A stretch of DNA of 64,000 nucleotides. It comes from Diploptera punctata. Its lineage: Eukaryota > Arthropoda > Insecta > Blattodea > Blaberidae. Both the position numbers and the translations under genes were made by a program. The notes beneath the pieces were generated by a model. It was given only the letters and a program-made list of their open reading frames with translations. It did no database searches and was not told the origin of the DNA. Below, in pieces: positions 30,686-41,460 of the stretch. Each line of letters begins with the position of its first letter. The first letter of the stretch is position 1. The DNA lies in assembly GCA_030220185.1 (NCBI GenBank), contig JASPKZ010001230.1, positions 806,001 to 870,000 of the forward strand, in the 5' to 3' direction.

Positions 30686-31425
30686 TGTTAAATTTTCACT
30701 TGCACTTTTCAGATGTTTCATTCCAGTATTTGTTTACAGATAAAAGAAAAATGTATCCACCTTGTGAAAATTCTACATTTTCTTTTTTTGTTGATTAAAT
30801 AAAAATTTCAAATAATTTTTAATTTTAACAAAAATATTTGACAAAATATACATAAACTTCAATTGCAGAAATTAAGTCTATACCACAACCACAGTTTCAC
30901 AGTAGTTCCCAAATTTATTATATAAATGTTTATATTTTCCTTAACAACTGTGAAAAATTGTTTAAACTTTGTTTTGACTGAATGAGTTTATTTGTGACTT
31001 AAAAGATCATGTAACATCTAGTCCTATAATTTATTTATGCATTTTATTTTTGTGTCTCAGATCTTTTAGCAAGAATTGTTTTGCCATAAACATTTTTTTT
31101 TTCTTTTTTACATATTTTCTAATCAAAGATCCGCCTTTACTTAGCAGAGTCAAATCATGTAAAATATTTAAATTAAAGATATAAAAACAGATGTAACAAA
31201 TTGAATTAAATTCAGTAAAATCAAAAATAATTATTAGGAAACATTTTTTTTACTAGAGCGCAAATTGTATTTTCACACAGTCACATTCGGGGTTAAACTA
31301 TTTAAAAAAAAAAACAGTTCTTAAGAAAACAGCCATAGTTTTATTATTGTTAATTTAAAATCGCCATACTTAGCAAATACTAATTAAGAAAATGAAATTG
31401 AATTGATAAAAATATATTTTTTTTA
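30686..31425. other. No recognised feature
   Basis: Very AT-rich with several A and T homopolymers. Confidence 0.45.
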
Positions 31426-31575
31426 TTCAATGCCCCAGGTTGTCATTTCAACATTTCTGGTATTCTTCTCCTGGCATTGGTATAATTGTAACCCATTTCT
31501 AAGGTAAGGGCACCTGGAAGGCGGGGTTACGGCTGCCCCAATGATATGATGGGTGATGATGATGATAGTGGTGCA
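31426..31575 (-). repeat. SINE-E body fragment
   Basis: GGTATTCTTCTCCTGGCATT, GGGCACCTGGAAGGCGGGGT and CCAGGAGAGTCCTTAA are shared with 32838-33160. It is joined directly to a SINE-C copy. Confidence 0.65.
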
Positions 31576-31604
31576 CCAGGAGAGTCCTTAAACCCTAGGC
31601 ATAA

Positions 31605-31797
31605 TCTAAGGTGAATATGAATGATGATGATTATGATGGCCATATGATGTTTGAGGACCATTTGGGCCTTAAAGTTTCCTGACATTTGTCTTACAAGTGA
31701 GAAAAAACCCAAGAAAACCTCACCCAGGAAACTTGTCCAGGCCGGGGATCGAACAAGTGACAAGGCAGCACGCTACCTTGAGACCACAGCGGTGGAC
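31605..31797 (-). repeat. SINE-C, partial
   Basis: Minus-strand head TCCACCGCTGTGGTCTCAAG, then CCTGGGTGAGGTTTTCTTGG, GTAAGACAAATGTCAGG. The 3' part is missing. Confidence 0.85.
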
Positions 31798-31997
31798 ATT
31801 GAAACATAGATTTCACCAATTGAACTGAGTCCATGGTACAATTTGGAAAATAGTAGGTTTTTGATCGTTTGATAAACATTAATTTGTAATTACACTTGCT
31901 GATGGATTGTCTTAAGTAAATGATATCTATAGATTTTATATTTAATAAATGAAACTATCAAAGTTTTATATGATTTTCATAAATATTTATTTTATTT

Positions 31998-32052
31998 AAT
32001 ATTTATAACAGCTGTTCCAATACACTGTATCTTCTTCAGATGAATGTCATAA
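31998..32052 (-). ncRNA. PLE-B hammerhead-like motif
   Basis: Minus strand: CUGAAGA (32033-32039), stem II AUACAGUGUAU, GAAC in place of GAAA, stem III from CAGCUG, near-identical to the plus-strand copy at 34158-34210. Confidence 0.6.
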
Positions 32053-32080
32053 ATACAAATAAATTTTATATTTATGTGTA

Positions 32081-32822
32081 CAGCAAACTCCAATTATCCG
32101 TGTTAATTGGGACCGAGATATACACGGGAAATAAAAAAAACACAGTTATTCCGCACCTGGAGGTTGACCAGAAATGTATTTACCCGCTCTAACACTACTT
32201 AAATGCTACAGATATTCATAAAATGTTATATTAAATGTATTTAGGTGTGAGTTGTAATTATCATTAATTTATTTTACTTGTAAATATGAAAAAAAAAAAA
32301 AGTGGGACTATTTCCAGTCATTACCACTCTGGTTACAACAGTTATTCAAAATGGCCATCGTAACCAGCAATAACTACACTAGTAACCACCTATAACCACA
32401 TTTATAACCAGCGATAACGACACAAATAATCAGCAATAACCACACTAGTAACTACTGATAACCACACTAGTAACCACCGATAATCATACTACTAAATAGT
32501 GATAAACCCACTGCCACAGCTTATCTGTGGTTTCAATTTGTAACAACAAACTTTCAGTGACTCACACAATGGAAATTTCCAAAATTGTATTGTGTTCTCA
32601 GAATGTTGGTTGGTACCATTAAATACATCAGTGAAGGTTACTCTATTGTGCTAGTTTCTAAGCACAGTTCGCAGTAGCACATTTAAAAATAAAGATTTTT
32701 TTCATAACAATACAAAATCAGTACAGTCTTTATCTTCATTTTTAAAAAATACAGTAAAAAGAATCATGTCTGGATAATCCACAAACCGGATAATACACGC
32801 ACGGATAACTGGGAGTTTGCTG
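32081..32822. mobile_element. Tigger/pogo-like MITE nested in PLE-B
   Basis: TIRs CAGCAAACTCCAATTATCCG and the complement of CGGATAACTGGGAGTTTGCT, flanked by TA. GATAATCC-type motifs near the ends are typical of Tigger-like elements. No transposase. A minisatellite lies inside. Confidence 0.88.
32325..32515 (+). repeat. Degenerate minisatellite
   Basis: Irregular tandem units around ACTAGTAACCACCGATAACC, roughly 22-24 bases, seven or eight times, with substitutions and some shorter units. Confidence 0.75.
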
Positions 32823-32837
32823 TATATTGAACTATGT

Positions 32838-33160
32838 AAAGAAATGTAATTTTTTTTATTTTCCCAATGCCACCAGGTTTTTATGACATTTCTGACTTTC
32901 TCCCCTGGCATTGGCAGAACTGTAATCCATTTCTTAAGTTGGGGCACCTGGAAGGTGGAGTTATGTTACCCTGATGATATGATGGGTGATAATGATAATG
33001 AAAAGCTAGGAGAGTCCTTAATCTAAACTTAACCTAAATTCCAGACCATGGGCAACCACAGGAATAATTCCCTTTAAGAAAACATTCCTATTTTTGACCG
33101 GGACCTCATAAACAGTAGTTAGAAATGCTGACCACTAGCCCATGAGGCTAGTTGACTAAG
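32838..33160 (-). repeat. SINE-E
   Basis: Minus-strand head GCCTCATGGGCTAGTGGTCA, GCATTTCTAACTACTG, GAGGTCCCGGTCAAAAATAG is tRNA-like; the body matches 31426-31575. Ends in an A-rich run. Confidence 0.75.
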
Positions 33161-33666
33161 TAATACAATACAAACAAAAATTAAAGAAATAATGTAGCAA
33201 TGTATAAAACTTCACCCATATACTCATAAAATTGCAGCCTTTAATAGCTACATTCATAGACTTTTAAATATTCATCTTCCACCCCTGGAATATAATAAAG
33301 AGTTGAATGTTATTAAACAATTTGCTATTAATAATAATTATGACCCTACAATTATTTAATTAAGAAAACTTCTTATGAAAAGCTATTAAAAAAGTTGTTC
33401 TAATACCTAATAAAGACATAAATAAATATTTTATAATTATGTATATAGGCCCACTTTCTATTAATATATCCAAACACTTACAAAGCTAAACATCAATATG
33501 GCATTTAAAATAAATAAAACTTTACAAAAAATAATAAAACTAAAGTAAAAAAGGAACAGTTGTCAGGTTTATATAAGTTGGAATGTGGCACATGCGACAG
33601 TGTTTATATAGGCCAAGTAGGCAGACCATTTATTTCTCATGTTAAAGATAAGGGCATATTTATATA

Positions 33667-33821
33667 TTAAATTTGGGAATTTTTAACATTATGAGGTTCA
33701 ATTAATCGTCGTGAAAACAGCTGATGATGACGACAATGTGTCGCCGATACTGCAGTGCTGTGTTTAAAAAAAAACATAGAAGTATGAGGTAAGAAGAAAT
33801 CACGATTCATTTAATTATTAT
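33667..33821. mobile_element. Small PLE end (GAUA subfamily) nested in PLE-B
   Basis: Flanked by AGGGCATATTTATATA and AGGGCATATATATA (about 33651-33666, 33823-33836). Contains ATTATGAGGTTCAATTAATC on the left, a hammerhead-like block, then AGTATGAGGTAAGAAGAAAT. Left start GGGAATTTTTAACATT matches the 13.6 and 17-kb copies. Confidence 0.75.
33724..33768 (+). ncRNA. Hammerhead-like motif, GAUA core
   Basis: Stem I CAG/CUG, CUGAUGA, stem II CGAC-AAUGU-GUCG, GAUA, stem III ACUG/CAGU, but G where H17 should be. Two critical positions are changed, so probably inactive. Confidence 0.45.
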
Positions 33822-34155
33822 GAGGGCATATATATAAGAAATCTTGATACTTTGAACTATGCTAACCACTTCAATTTGATCATTGTTTTAATTCAGATTT
33901 TAAAGTTTTACATGTTTGTAACAAAAGAAAAGAGCTAGATATTTTAGAAACTTTAGAAATAAATTAAAAAAAGTAATAAGTTATTAAATTCCCAAATAGA
34001 TTTAAATGATTCAACTCTATTAGATTTATAAAAAAAATATGTGTTTTATATATATTGTTACATAATTTGTTAAACTTTTGTTTATATTGTATTGCTTAGC
34101 TACATTTGTTTACATAGTTGAATATACACATAAATAGAAAATTTATTTGTATTTA

Positions 34156-34212
34156 TGACATTCGTCTGAAGAAGATACAGTGTATTGGAACAGCTGTTAC
34201 AAATGTTAAATA
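34156..34212 (+). ncRNA. PLE-B hammerhead-like motif
   Basis: CUGAAGA (34166-34172), stem II AUAC-AGU-GUAU, GAAC, stem III region CAGCUG, cleavage near 34198, stem I GU/AC then ACAUU/AAUGU across a one-base bulge. Good stem I; C replaces the usual A15.1. Confidence 0.6.
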
Positions 34213-34308
34213 AAATAAATATTTATGAAAATCATACAAAACTTTGATTCATTTATTAAATACATTATGGATTTTCACAAAATAAACACCAAATCAATTG
34301 ATACTACA

Positions 34309-34486
34309 GGTTTTGATTTACAATCTGGTTAGCAGCTAATAAACCTCAGAATAGGGGATATGTTAAATGACAACGTACATAAAAATAAATAACCCTAAAA
34401 TGCAGCATGTGATGCTCTTCATATAACAGTATATTAGGGTTCAGCTGTAAAAAGTGCAATTCTTTGTTGAAATAACTATGTTTTAT
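34309..34486. other. No recognised feature
   Basis: Short AT-rich spacer. Confidence 0.35.
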
Positions 34487-34690
34487 ATTATTCTGAATTG
34501 TTTTTCTACTCATCTCATATTTCTTGACTTCCATGCAGACATAGGGTTTGTCACTGCTTTTGTGACATTCTCGAAACCCTGCGTCTGCATGGAAGTCAAG
34601 AAATACATGAGGTGAGTCAAAAAACAACTCAGAATAATTAAAATAAACCTCATAGTGTTATTTCCTACTATATAACTTACATTTTATATA
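34487..34690. mobile_element. PLE-end palindrome
   Basis: Arms ATTATTCTGAATTGTTTTTC / complement and TTTCTTGACTTCCATGCAGA / complement, around GTCACTGCTTTTGTGAC. The right arm ends GAGGTGAGTC and AACCTCATAGTGTTATTTCC. Each arm keeps only the 3' part of a hammerhead (GAAACCCTGCGTCTGCATGG). Confidence 0.8.
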
Positions 34691-34919
34691 CTCATGATAT
34701 AGGCTATATATTTATTTAGTACACCACAAAGATATTACCCTTACTGAATAACATACAAATCTTTTTGTATGATTTGATCCAATAAAAATAGTAATTTGGG
34801 TGTGAACAGTTACCTACAATATGCACAGAAGCAATACTCTTACTAGAAACAATGATTAGAATAAAGGAAGATTTTTGCTTTAAGATTGGTTTTAAGAGTT
34901 CTTGGAATAAAATACAAAA

Positions 34920-36025
34920 TAATTACTGACCTTGTTTAAACTATTTTTATTTTCAATGTAGTTTTCCTGTATACAGTTGCACCAATGTTTTTATTCCATT
35001 TTGAAAATTAGATTCATTCAAGCCTTCAAAAACTTATGAACTATCAGTTCTCATTTAGAGAATTTCCATCCACTAAGGAAAATGTTGATCTGAGGGAATA
35101 GATGGAAATCTGATGAAGTGAATAAGGCATTTCATGTATAAAATATATTTAATGTATTTTTGCCATGACAATGTCACATGTATTGGCACACATTGTCATA
35201 ATGGAAGATGACTTTCTTTCTTGCTAAATTTTGCTTTTTTCACATATCTTTCCTTGTAATTGTTCCAGGAGGTTGGCATAGTATTTTCCTATCACTAGTG
35301 TGAAAGTAATCTATCAACAGAATCCCTTTTGAACCCAGAAAACTGATGCTATGGCCTTTTGACTGACTTTCTTGGTGGAGAATCAACTTGTTTCCACTGT
35401 TTTAATTGTTGTTTTTGTCTCTGGGGTGTAATAGTGGACCCATACCTCGTCTATATCTTATCTAAAGCCACAAACCAGCATAAAAAATTCATGTGGGTTT
35501 TTCTGAAATGAGCCAAACATTATTCGAACATTTGCACTCTGATACTTTTTATCCTTTTTTAACAGTCACAGCACCCATTAGCAGATAATTTCTTAATACC
35601 AATTCCTCAGTCAAAATGTGATATATATCCATTCAAATTGATATCCTTATGGCTTTAGCAATTTCTCACTCTTTCAGTCGGTGATCTTCCAAGACCATTT
35701 CGAATACTTTTGCAAACATTTCTAGGTTGGTAACACATCTTGGCCACCATTGTGGATCATCTTCTAAGGTCTCCTGACCAAATTTAAACTCATTGGTTCA
35801 CTTGGCAACAGTTGAATATGAAGGAGCAGAATCCTCTAGTGTGTTCTGAAAAGGCATGAATTTAATTTGCTTTGATTCTGTAAACTAACTCTAACGCCCC
35901 ACTATTGTATAAAGTCCTAACATTTCATGTTCCTAGGAACATGTCCCTGTGTTTGAGCCTTTGGCATGGATTCCCTTGAAGTAGTCCTGCCCAGAGAACT
36001 TCATACTGTAAACTGGAGTAATATC
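34920..36025 (-). mobile_element. Mariner fossil
   Basis: Minus strand, in broken frames: LEDHRLKEREIAKAI (HTH), DEVWVHYYTPETK (first catalytic D), ISFLGSKGILLIDYF-like text, HYDN region and KHWCNCIQ near the C-terminus. Stops and shifts are frequent; TIRs not recognised. Confidence 0.8.
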
Positions 36026-36289
36026 AATTGGTGAATAATATCGAACAAATGAAGTGGCTGATGTTATGAACAGGTAAACAACACCACTGCCATTTCCCAG
36101 CATTCTGCTTAATGATATTATTCACCATTCAGTACTATCCAAGTTTACAGTAACTTTCTTATTAAGTACTTAATAACTGCTTGAATTTCAGATTTTCATC
36201 TTCAAACATCATTACATGGAACAATAATAGAAAGACATCTCCCCCAGATCACTGATAGATCATATGTTTACTCATGTATATACCTTATA

Positions 36290-36650
36290 CGTCCCACGTG
36301 AGGACACAAGTGCTCCCTGGTGGGAGTTTCTTTACCAGGGTAATTTAGTTATGCTTATTTACCTACAGATGTCTACACGTGACATGTGGTTAGTATATCA
36401 CCTCAATGAGACATCTAGTAAGCAACTGAGATATTACTAGTTGGATGAATGTCAGTTAAATTTTGCACAGAGGCCTTTTTATTCAGACTTGTAGTTCTTT
36501 CACGAGCCTGAATATCTTCTGACTCGGGACCCACAGCTTAAAGTCCTTCTTGGAAAAATTGTCCTTGGATTTTTCAATCCTAAAAATCCATCGATCCAGG
36601 CCTGGTTTGAACTTGTGAACCTCGTGACTAGACGCAAAGAACATATTTAT
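36290..36650 (-). repeat. SINE-D, diverged
   Basis: Minus-strand similarity to 42885-43295: CGAGGTTCACAAGTTCAAAC at the head, GATCGATGGATTTTTAGG, GTGGGTCCCGAGTCAGAAG, AGGCCTCTGTGCAAAATTTA. The 3' part is degraded. Confidence 0.75.
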
Positions 36651-37200
36651 TTACTCATGAAGGATGAGTAATTATTATGTCAGAATTAAGCTAGCAGTGA
36701 CCTCTGTTAGTTATTCTGAGAACTTTTGAGATCACCCTCATACATTATATTCTTTTTTCCAGAATCATGAAAACCTTTAGCTAGCAGGTAGCCATAAATT
36801 AGAAAGGTGCATAACCCTTATTAGGGGCTTAGCCAACAAAGGGACAGAAGCCAAACCCTCTAAAATCAATTGTTGCCAATTTTCTGCCTATGATAACTTA
36901 TATGAAAACTCAATTTGTTAGAAACAGCAATATAGTAAACATGGCAACAGTTCAAAATGTTGTAACTTGTCTCACAGACGTGGTGGTATGAGGTATGGTT
37001 TTCAAGACTCTGGAAGGAGTTTACAGTGCATAATGATGTTCATATATTTCTGGTTGTTACTGATAAGTAATAATGAACCAAAGTTGTACAATTTTTTTTT
37101 TACTTACATTTATGAAAATAATATTGTATAATAAAAAAAAATCATGAAGTTATGATATTATATGAGAAGTACAAATGTGGTAATTTATGTAGAAATTAAT
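36651..37200. other. No recognised feature
   Basis: No coding or repeat signature seen. Confidence 0.4.
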
Positions 37201-37201
37201 A

Positions 37202-37928
37202 CAGTGGACACCGGTTAACTCGACATTCGAATAATTGGGTAATTTGAATATAAGTACAATCCCCTTGAAACTCCTATTTAAAATAATGTTAAAAATTAGT
37301 GTGTAATTTGACGTTTTGGAGCCAACATATTGATAATTCGAAATCACAATTAAATTTAATGATAATGAAAAAAGTAATTTGAATTCTATAAAAGTTTAAA
37401 CATGGTTAAAAAATATCAGGAATTCATCTAGTGCCCACATTCCTAGTTGCTTATTGTTAAAGTCCTGTTAGATGGCAAGCAAATTGGATCATATTGTCCA
37501 GCGCTTTGTGTCGTTGGGTGCAGTACATAGATACCCACCCATCACTCATAGCCCAAAAACTGAGAATAATACATGTACCGTCTCTTATTTTTACAGTACA
37601 CATACAGTATAGTACAGTTAAAAACTTTATGTACAGTACAGTACTGTCAGTGTGTTTTTAGCGATACTGTAGTTTTTTCTATTGATAAATCCATCTTTTA
37701 CCGAAGTGCTTTAAACTTGTATCAAACTACTAGGACTACACATTTTATGACAAAATATGGAAATTAAAAGAGTGAGTTACAGAGCATGTTAATTACAATA
37801 TTTTCAAGAAATAAATCAATTTCAGGGTACAGTACTGTGTAAAATAAAGTGTTTTTTGTAATTCAAAGTTTCGATAATTCAAATTTTTAAAAATTCCCCT
37901 TTGAGTTCGAATTAAAAAGTGTCCACTG
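37202..37928. mobile_element. Tigger/pogo-like MITE
   Basis: Ends CAGTGGACACCGGTTAACTC and the complement of TCGAATTAAAAAGTGTCCACTG, flanked by TA. Terminal regions contain ATTCGAATAATTGGGT-like steps as in Tigger ends. No transposase. Inner GTACAGTACAGTACTG short repeats near 37635. Confidence 0.85.
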
Positions 37929-38197
37929 TATTGGTTATCAGTGTTAATGTAAAATGATTTTATAAGAAAAACTGAATGCCAGTTTCCATTGAATAACATA
38001 ATAATTCACTATACCGGTACTGAAAGATGTTTTTTCTCTTCATGTTGATATTTATTATTTAAGACTTAACACAATTTAGTTTTCAGGAAAATTATGTTAT
38101 ATTTAAATTAATATCGGGAAGTAAACATTATGAGGTTATATCATTAATAATGAATGGAGAACATATTTTAATTGACTCACCTCATACATTTTCAAAC

Positions 38198-38252
38198 TTC
38201 TTTGATACCGACGGTTTCAGACAAAATCATGTCCTTCATCAGTCATGGCGTC
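38198..38252 (-). ncRNA. Hammerhead ribozyme motif (left arm)
   Basis: Minus strand: stem I UGA, CUGAUGA (38236-38242), stem II GGACA/UGUCU, GAAA, stem III ACC-GUC-GGU, cleavable A, UCA closing stem I. Core bases all fit. Confidence 0.7.
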
Positions 38253-38689
38253 CATTGATGAAATTCCGTGATTGTTGATTTCTTTAGTGACATCACCTCT
38301 TGTGCTGCCATCTTTCGTTGGGATTATAAATTTTGTAATTAAATTTTTATCCACCGGAATATCGAAATTCATAGATCGATATTTATTCTTCTGAATGAAT
38401 ATCAATTCCCAAATTGTCAATTCCAACGGTTTATCCAACTGTTTTAAAAGTTTTGCTTCTTTTTCATCATAAAATTGAAAAAGAAGTGAAACTTTTAAAA
38501 CAGTTGGATAAACCGTTGGAATTGACAATTTGGGAATTGATATTCATTCAGAAGAATAAATATCGATCTATGAATTTCGATATTCCGGTGGATAAAAATT
38601 TAATTACAAAATTTATAATCCCAACGAAAGATGGCAGCACAAGAGGTGATGTCACTAAAGAAATCAACAATCACGGAATTTCATCAATG

Positions 38690-38735
38690 GACGCCATGAC
38701 TGATGAAGGACATGATTTTGTCTGAAACCGTCGGT
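38690..38735 (+). ncRNA. Hammerhead-like motif (right arm, broken stem I)
   Basis: Same as the left arm through stem III, but the bases after GGU read GAAAG instead of AUCAAAG: a four-base loss removes the cleavage nucleotide and stem I partner. Confidence 0.55.
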
Positions 38736-38806
38736 GAAAGAAGTTTGAAAATGTATGAGGTGAGTCAATTAAAATATGTTCTCCATTCATTATTAAATTA
38801 TGTTAT

Positions 38807-39171
38807 GTTTAAATTTCATACACAAATTTTAGTGAATATTATAACTAACTTCTTCTTCTCTCTCTCTTTTTTTTTCTCAGCAATATTTCACTTATTTTAA
38901 AATACGATAATGGGACAGACAAACTTTACATTAAATGTTATTTTAAAACTGTTCCAAATACTATAGTTTTGATTTAATATTATAATGTGTTAATGAAATT
39001 AAATTTTAAATTCTTATTAAGGAAGGTAAAGTAGATATTCAATTCTTAAAGAGAAGTCTTTCATATTTTATGCAATTTTTTAAAATGCAATAATTAAGTC
39101 AAAAATGCATTGAAATAAAAAGAAAAATATTATTTTCATCTACATACACTCCCATTTAAGTGCAGAAAATT
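38807..39171. other. No recognised feature
   Basis: AT-rich, T-run at 38865. Confidence 0.4.
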
Positions 39172-39400
39172 ATGTGAACCAACATTTTCCAATCATCCCC
39201 TGTATAATTTACCTCCCTCAAATCCTGGTTAATGTTATTCTCCTGCCTCATTCTTGGTCTATCTGCTGGGTGCTTTCCCACTGGTTTTCCTGTAAAGAAT
39301 TTCCATGCTCCTATTTCTTTGCCCATTCATGCCCATCACAGTCTACAAGACTTTACTGTTTTTATTACATCTGGCTTCTCTTAAAGAACATGTGGCTCAC
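39172..39400 (-). mobile_element. LINE-R 3' fragment
   Basis: CAATCATCCCCTGTATAATT, CCTCATTCTTGGTCTATCTG and GCCCATTCATGCCCATCACA match the antisense LINE-R at 7412-7705. The mariner at 39410 lies next to it. Confidence 0.7.
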
Positions 39401-39409
39401 TGTTATGTA

Positions 39410-40728
39410 CAGAGTGATTCAGAAATATGGCTATACGTTTGATCACATTTTGTGACGAAAATATTATTATTAAAGGAAATATATCATTGGAAAGGGAATC
39501 CTTCAAATTACAACAATAGAACAAAACAAATCACTTACAACAACACTAAGCAAGTCACTTTATTGCTTCAAACTGTTCGCCGTTTACATCCAAGCATAAT
39601 TGGCAACGCTTTGGGAAGTCATTCATCGAGTTATGATACATGTTTAGAGGAATAGCTCTAATTTCTTCCTCAATCACTAATTTCAGCATGTCGACGTATT
39701 GAGGTTTCCGGGCATAAACCTTATCCTTCAAATAACCCCACAACCAAAAGTCACATGCTGTGAGGTCAGGGGAATGGTCTGGCCATTCAATGGGGCCTCT
39801 TCTTCCCACCCACCTGTTTTGCAAATGATCATCCAAAATTTCCCTCACCGTAATTGCATAGTGAGGAGGTGCACCATCCTGCCGGAATAAACATTGTTCA
39901 TTACCGGCAGGACAATTTGTCTAAGGATATTACTGTACCGATCACCATTAACAGTCTCATCCAAAATTTGCATTCCTAACAGTCCTTCCCATCCAATCAT
40001 AGCCCAAACAGTGACTTTGCCGCATCTTAAACGTGTCTCTTCATTAACATTATGATTATCTTTACCATAATAGTGACAATTGTGTCGATTAACACATCCG
40101 TTCACATAGAAAACAGCTTCATCAGAAAAGTGCAATTTTCTGTACCATTGTTCGTCATTTGCTGATTCCCTTACAACAAATTCACAAAATTCCATCCGCC
40201 TGTCAGGGTCGTCTTCATTAAGTTCGTGGACACGAATCGGTTTGAAGGGGTGGTACTTCTCACGCTTCAAAACACGACACACACTCGATTGATTGATATG
40301 AAGCTCATGTGCAGCTTGGCGGGTTGATTTTTGTGGGCTAGCATCGAACGCCTCCACAATTCCTCTTCATTGTTTCTGCATCCGTGCTAATGCAAGGCCT
40401 TCCAGGAGGTTTGATTTTCTGCATCCTTCCCGTCTCCAGCCATCGTTTTCTCCACTTCCCCACAGTCGACGGCTGCAATGCTACGTAAACTCACGTCTTG
40501 CGGCCTCACGATCATTAGCATATGTTATTGCCCATGCAGCAATTGTAATTTGCTGTTACATATTCAACGCCATTATGACTAATGACTAAGTTCTACACTG
40601 TTTTGTTTTATTCCATTGTTAAAATTTGAATAATTGCCTTTCCAATGGTAATTTCATATTTCCTGTAATGGTAATATTTTCATCACACAGCTCGATCAAA
40701 CATATAGCCATATTTATGATTCACCATA
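39410..40728 (-). mobile_element. Mariner-like element, DD41D (rosa-like)
   Basis: Flanked by TA. Inverted ends share AATATGGCTATACGTTTGATC-type sequence (AATATGGCTATA, GTTTGATC). Full mariner size (1319 bp). See the transposase entry. Confidence 0.85.
39558..40570 (-). pseudogene. DD41D mariner transposase, frameshifted
   Basis: Minus strand. HTH region with TRQAAHELHINQSSVCRVLK, then LHFSDEAVFYVNGCVN (first D), VWAMIGWEGLLGMQILDETV, RQDGAPPHYAITVREILDDH (second D) and IEWPDHSPDLTACDFWLWGY (third D). I count 41 residues between the last two Ds. A frameshift near 39885 separates the second D from the upstream frame, and the N-terminal 60-70 codons (40360-40570) contain further shifts and a stop. 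Not functional as read, but well preserved. The split spacing distinguishes it from the DD34D mariner at 2.5 kb. Confidence 0.85.
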
Positions 40729-40730
40729 TA

Positions 40731-41460
40731 GTCTTTTCCATTCATTTGTCTGTTTGTCTGTAGCTCACAAATATCCTAAGAACTCTTAAAAAAACTATTA
40801 TTAAATGAAATTCTTAAAAATTTTCATATTGACACAAATCTGATCATAAAGTATATTGTTTTAAAAGCTAAAAGTATTAACTGTGTGAAATATTTAATGA
40901 TATGTAATTTTTTTTAATTGAATGGTAATATTTACATGAATTATACAATGATGGGAATAACACAAATTAATATGGTAAATAATTCACTTATTTATTGGAA
41001 CTATCCTTGTGTTGCTACATTGAAACTTATGATGGCTACAAGTTAATGTAATAATTTCATAACTTAAAAATAGTGCAATTATCTGATATGATCATTTGAC
41101 TGAATGCATTCTATGTCATACACAGTATTAAACAAGCTAAAGTGAGTGGATATTTCATGGCAGTTAAGGTCTGATTGTTCAAGTATTTACTAATAGCTTC
41201 TTTTCTCCGCCCTGCAGAGACCTCGCACCAGGACATCCTATCAATTGTCAGTGACATGTTCTAGAGAAAAAGCTCAGTTTTACCCACATAACTGTAAAAA
41301 TTACATGTTTTTAGGTGCTATAATATCAGAGATGTTTTAAATTTAAAAAAACAGACTTTTGCAAAAGGGATTTTGCTATGTTATACAGTATGATAGTGAT
41401 TAGATGAAGAAACTATCACATCAATTTTCTATGAAATAAAATTATATTTAAAAATAGTTC
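40731..41460. other. No recognised feature
   Basis: AT-rich; no motif. Confidence 0.4.

Larger units (their letters stand above)
31925..32850 (-). mobile_element. PLE-B end, antisense, split by Tigger-like element
   Basis: Minus strand: PLE-B terminus (AAAATCATATAAAACTTTGA), hammerhead-like motif, and the 3' part of the element (ATTTGTATTTATGACATTCA). Interrupted at 32080 by 32081-32822; the sequence resumes TATTGAACTATGTAAAGAAA, matching the uninterrupted copy at 34100-34130. Confidence 0.8.
33190..34308 (+). mobile_element. PLE-B, plus strand, degenerate
   Basis: Encodes HKIAAFNSYIHRLLNIHLPP (RT C-terminal motif), then CGTCDSVYIGQVGRPF-like GIY-YIG text, ANHFNLIIVLI and NKLLNSQIDLND. Ends with hammerhead and the inverted PLE-B start (AAAATAAACACCAAATCAAT). 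Interrupted by 33667-33821. It forms an inverted pair with 31925-32850. Confidence 0.8.
38101..38794. mobile_element. PLE-A inverted dimer, near-perfect
   Basis: Flanked by a 12-bp duplication AAATTATGTTAT (38089-38100, 38795-38806). Two PLE-A 3' halves of about 300 bp, with C-terminal coding text (LLKQLDKPLELTIWELIFIQ, FDIPVDKNLITKFIIPTKDG), face each other at about 38468. Arms differ by only a few changes. The left start is ATTTAAATTAATATCGGGAA then ATTATGAGGTT. Confidence 0.92.

Noticed and set aside
32325..32515. CRISPR-like array
   Set aside because: Units are degenerate, lack constant repeats and spacers, and the genome is an animal's.
38217..38725. Two identical-looking small proteins on opposite strands
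   Set aside because: They are mirrored copies of a PLE C-terminal tail caused by the palindrome, not separate genes.
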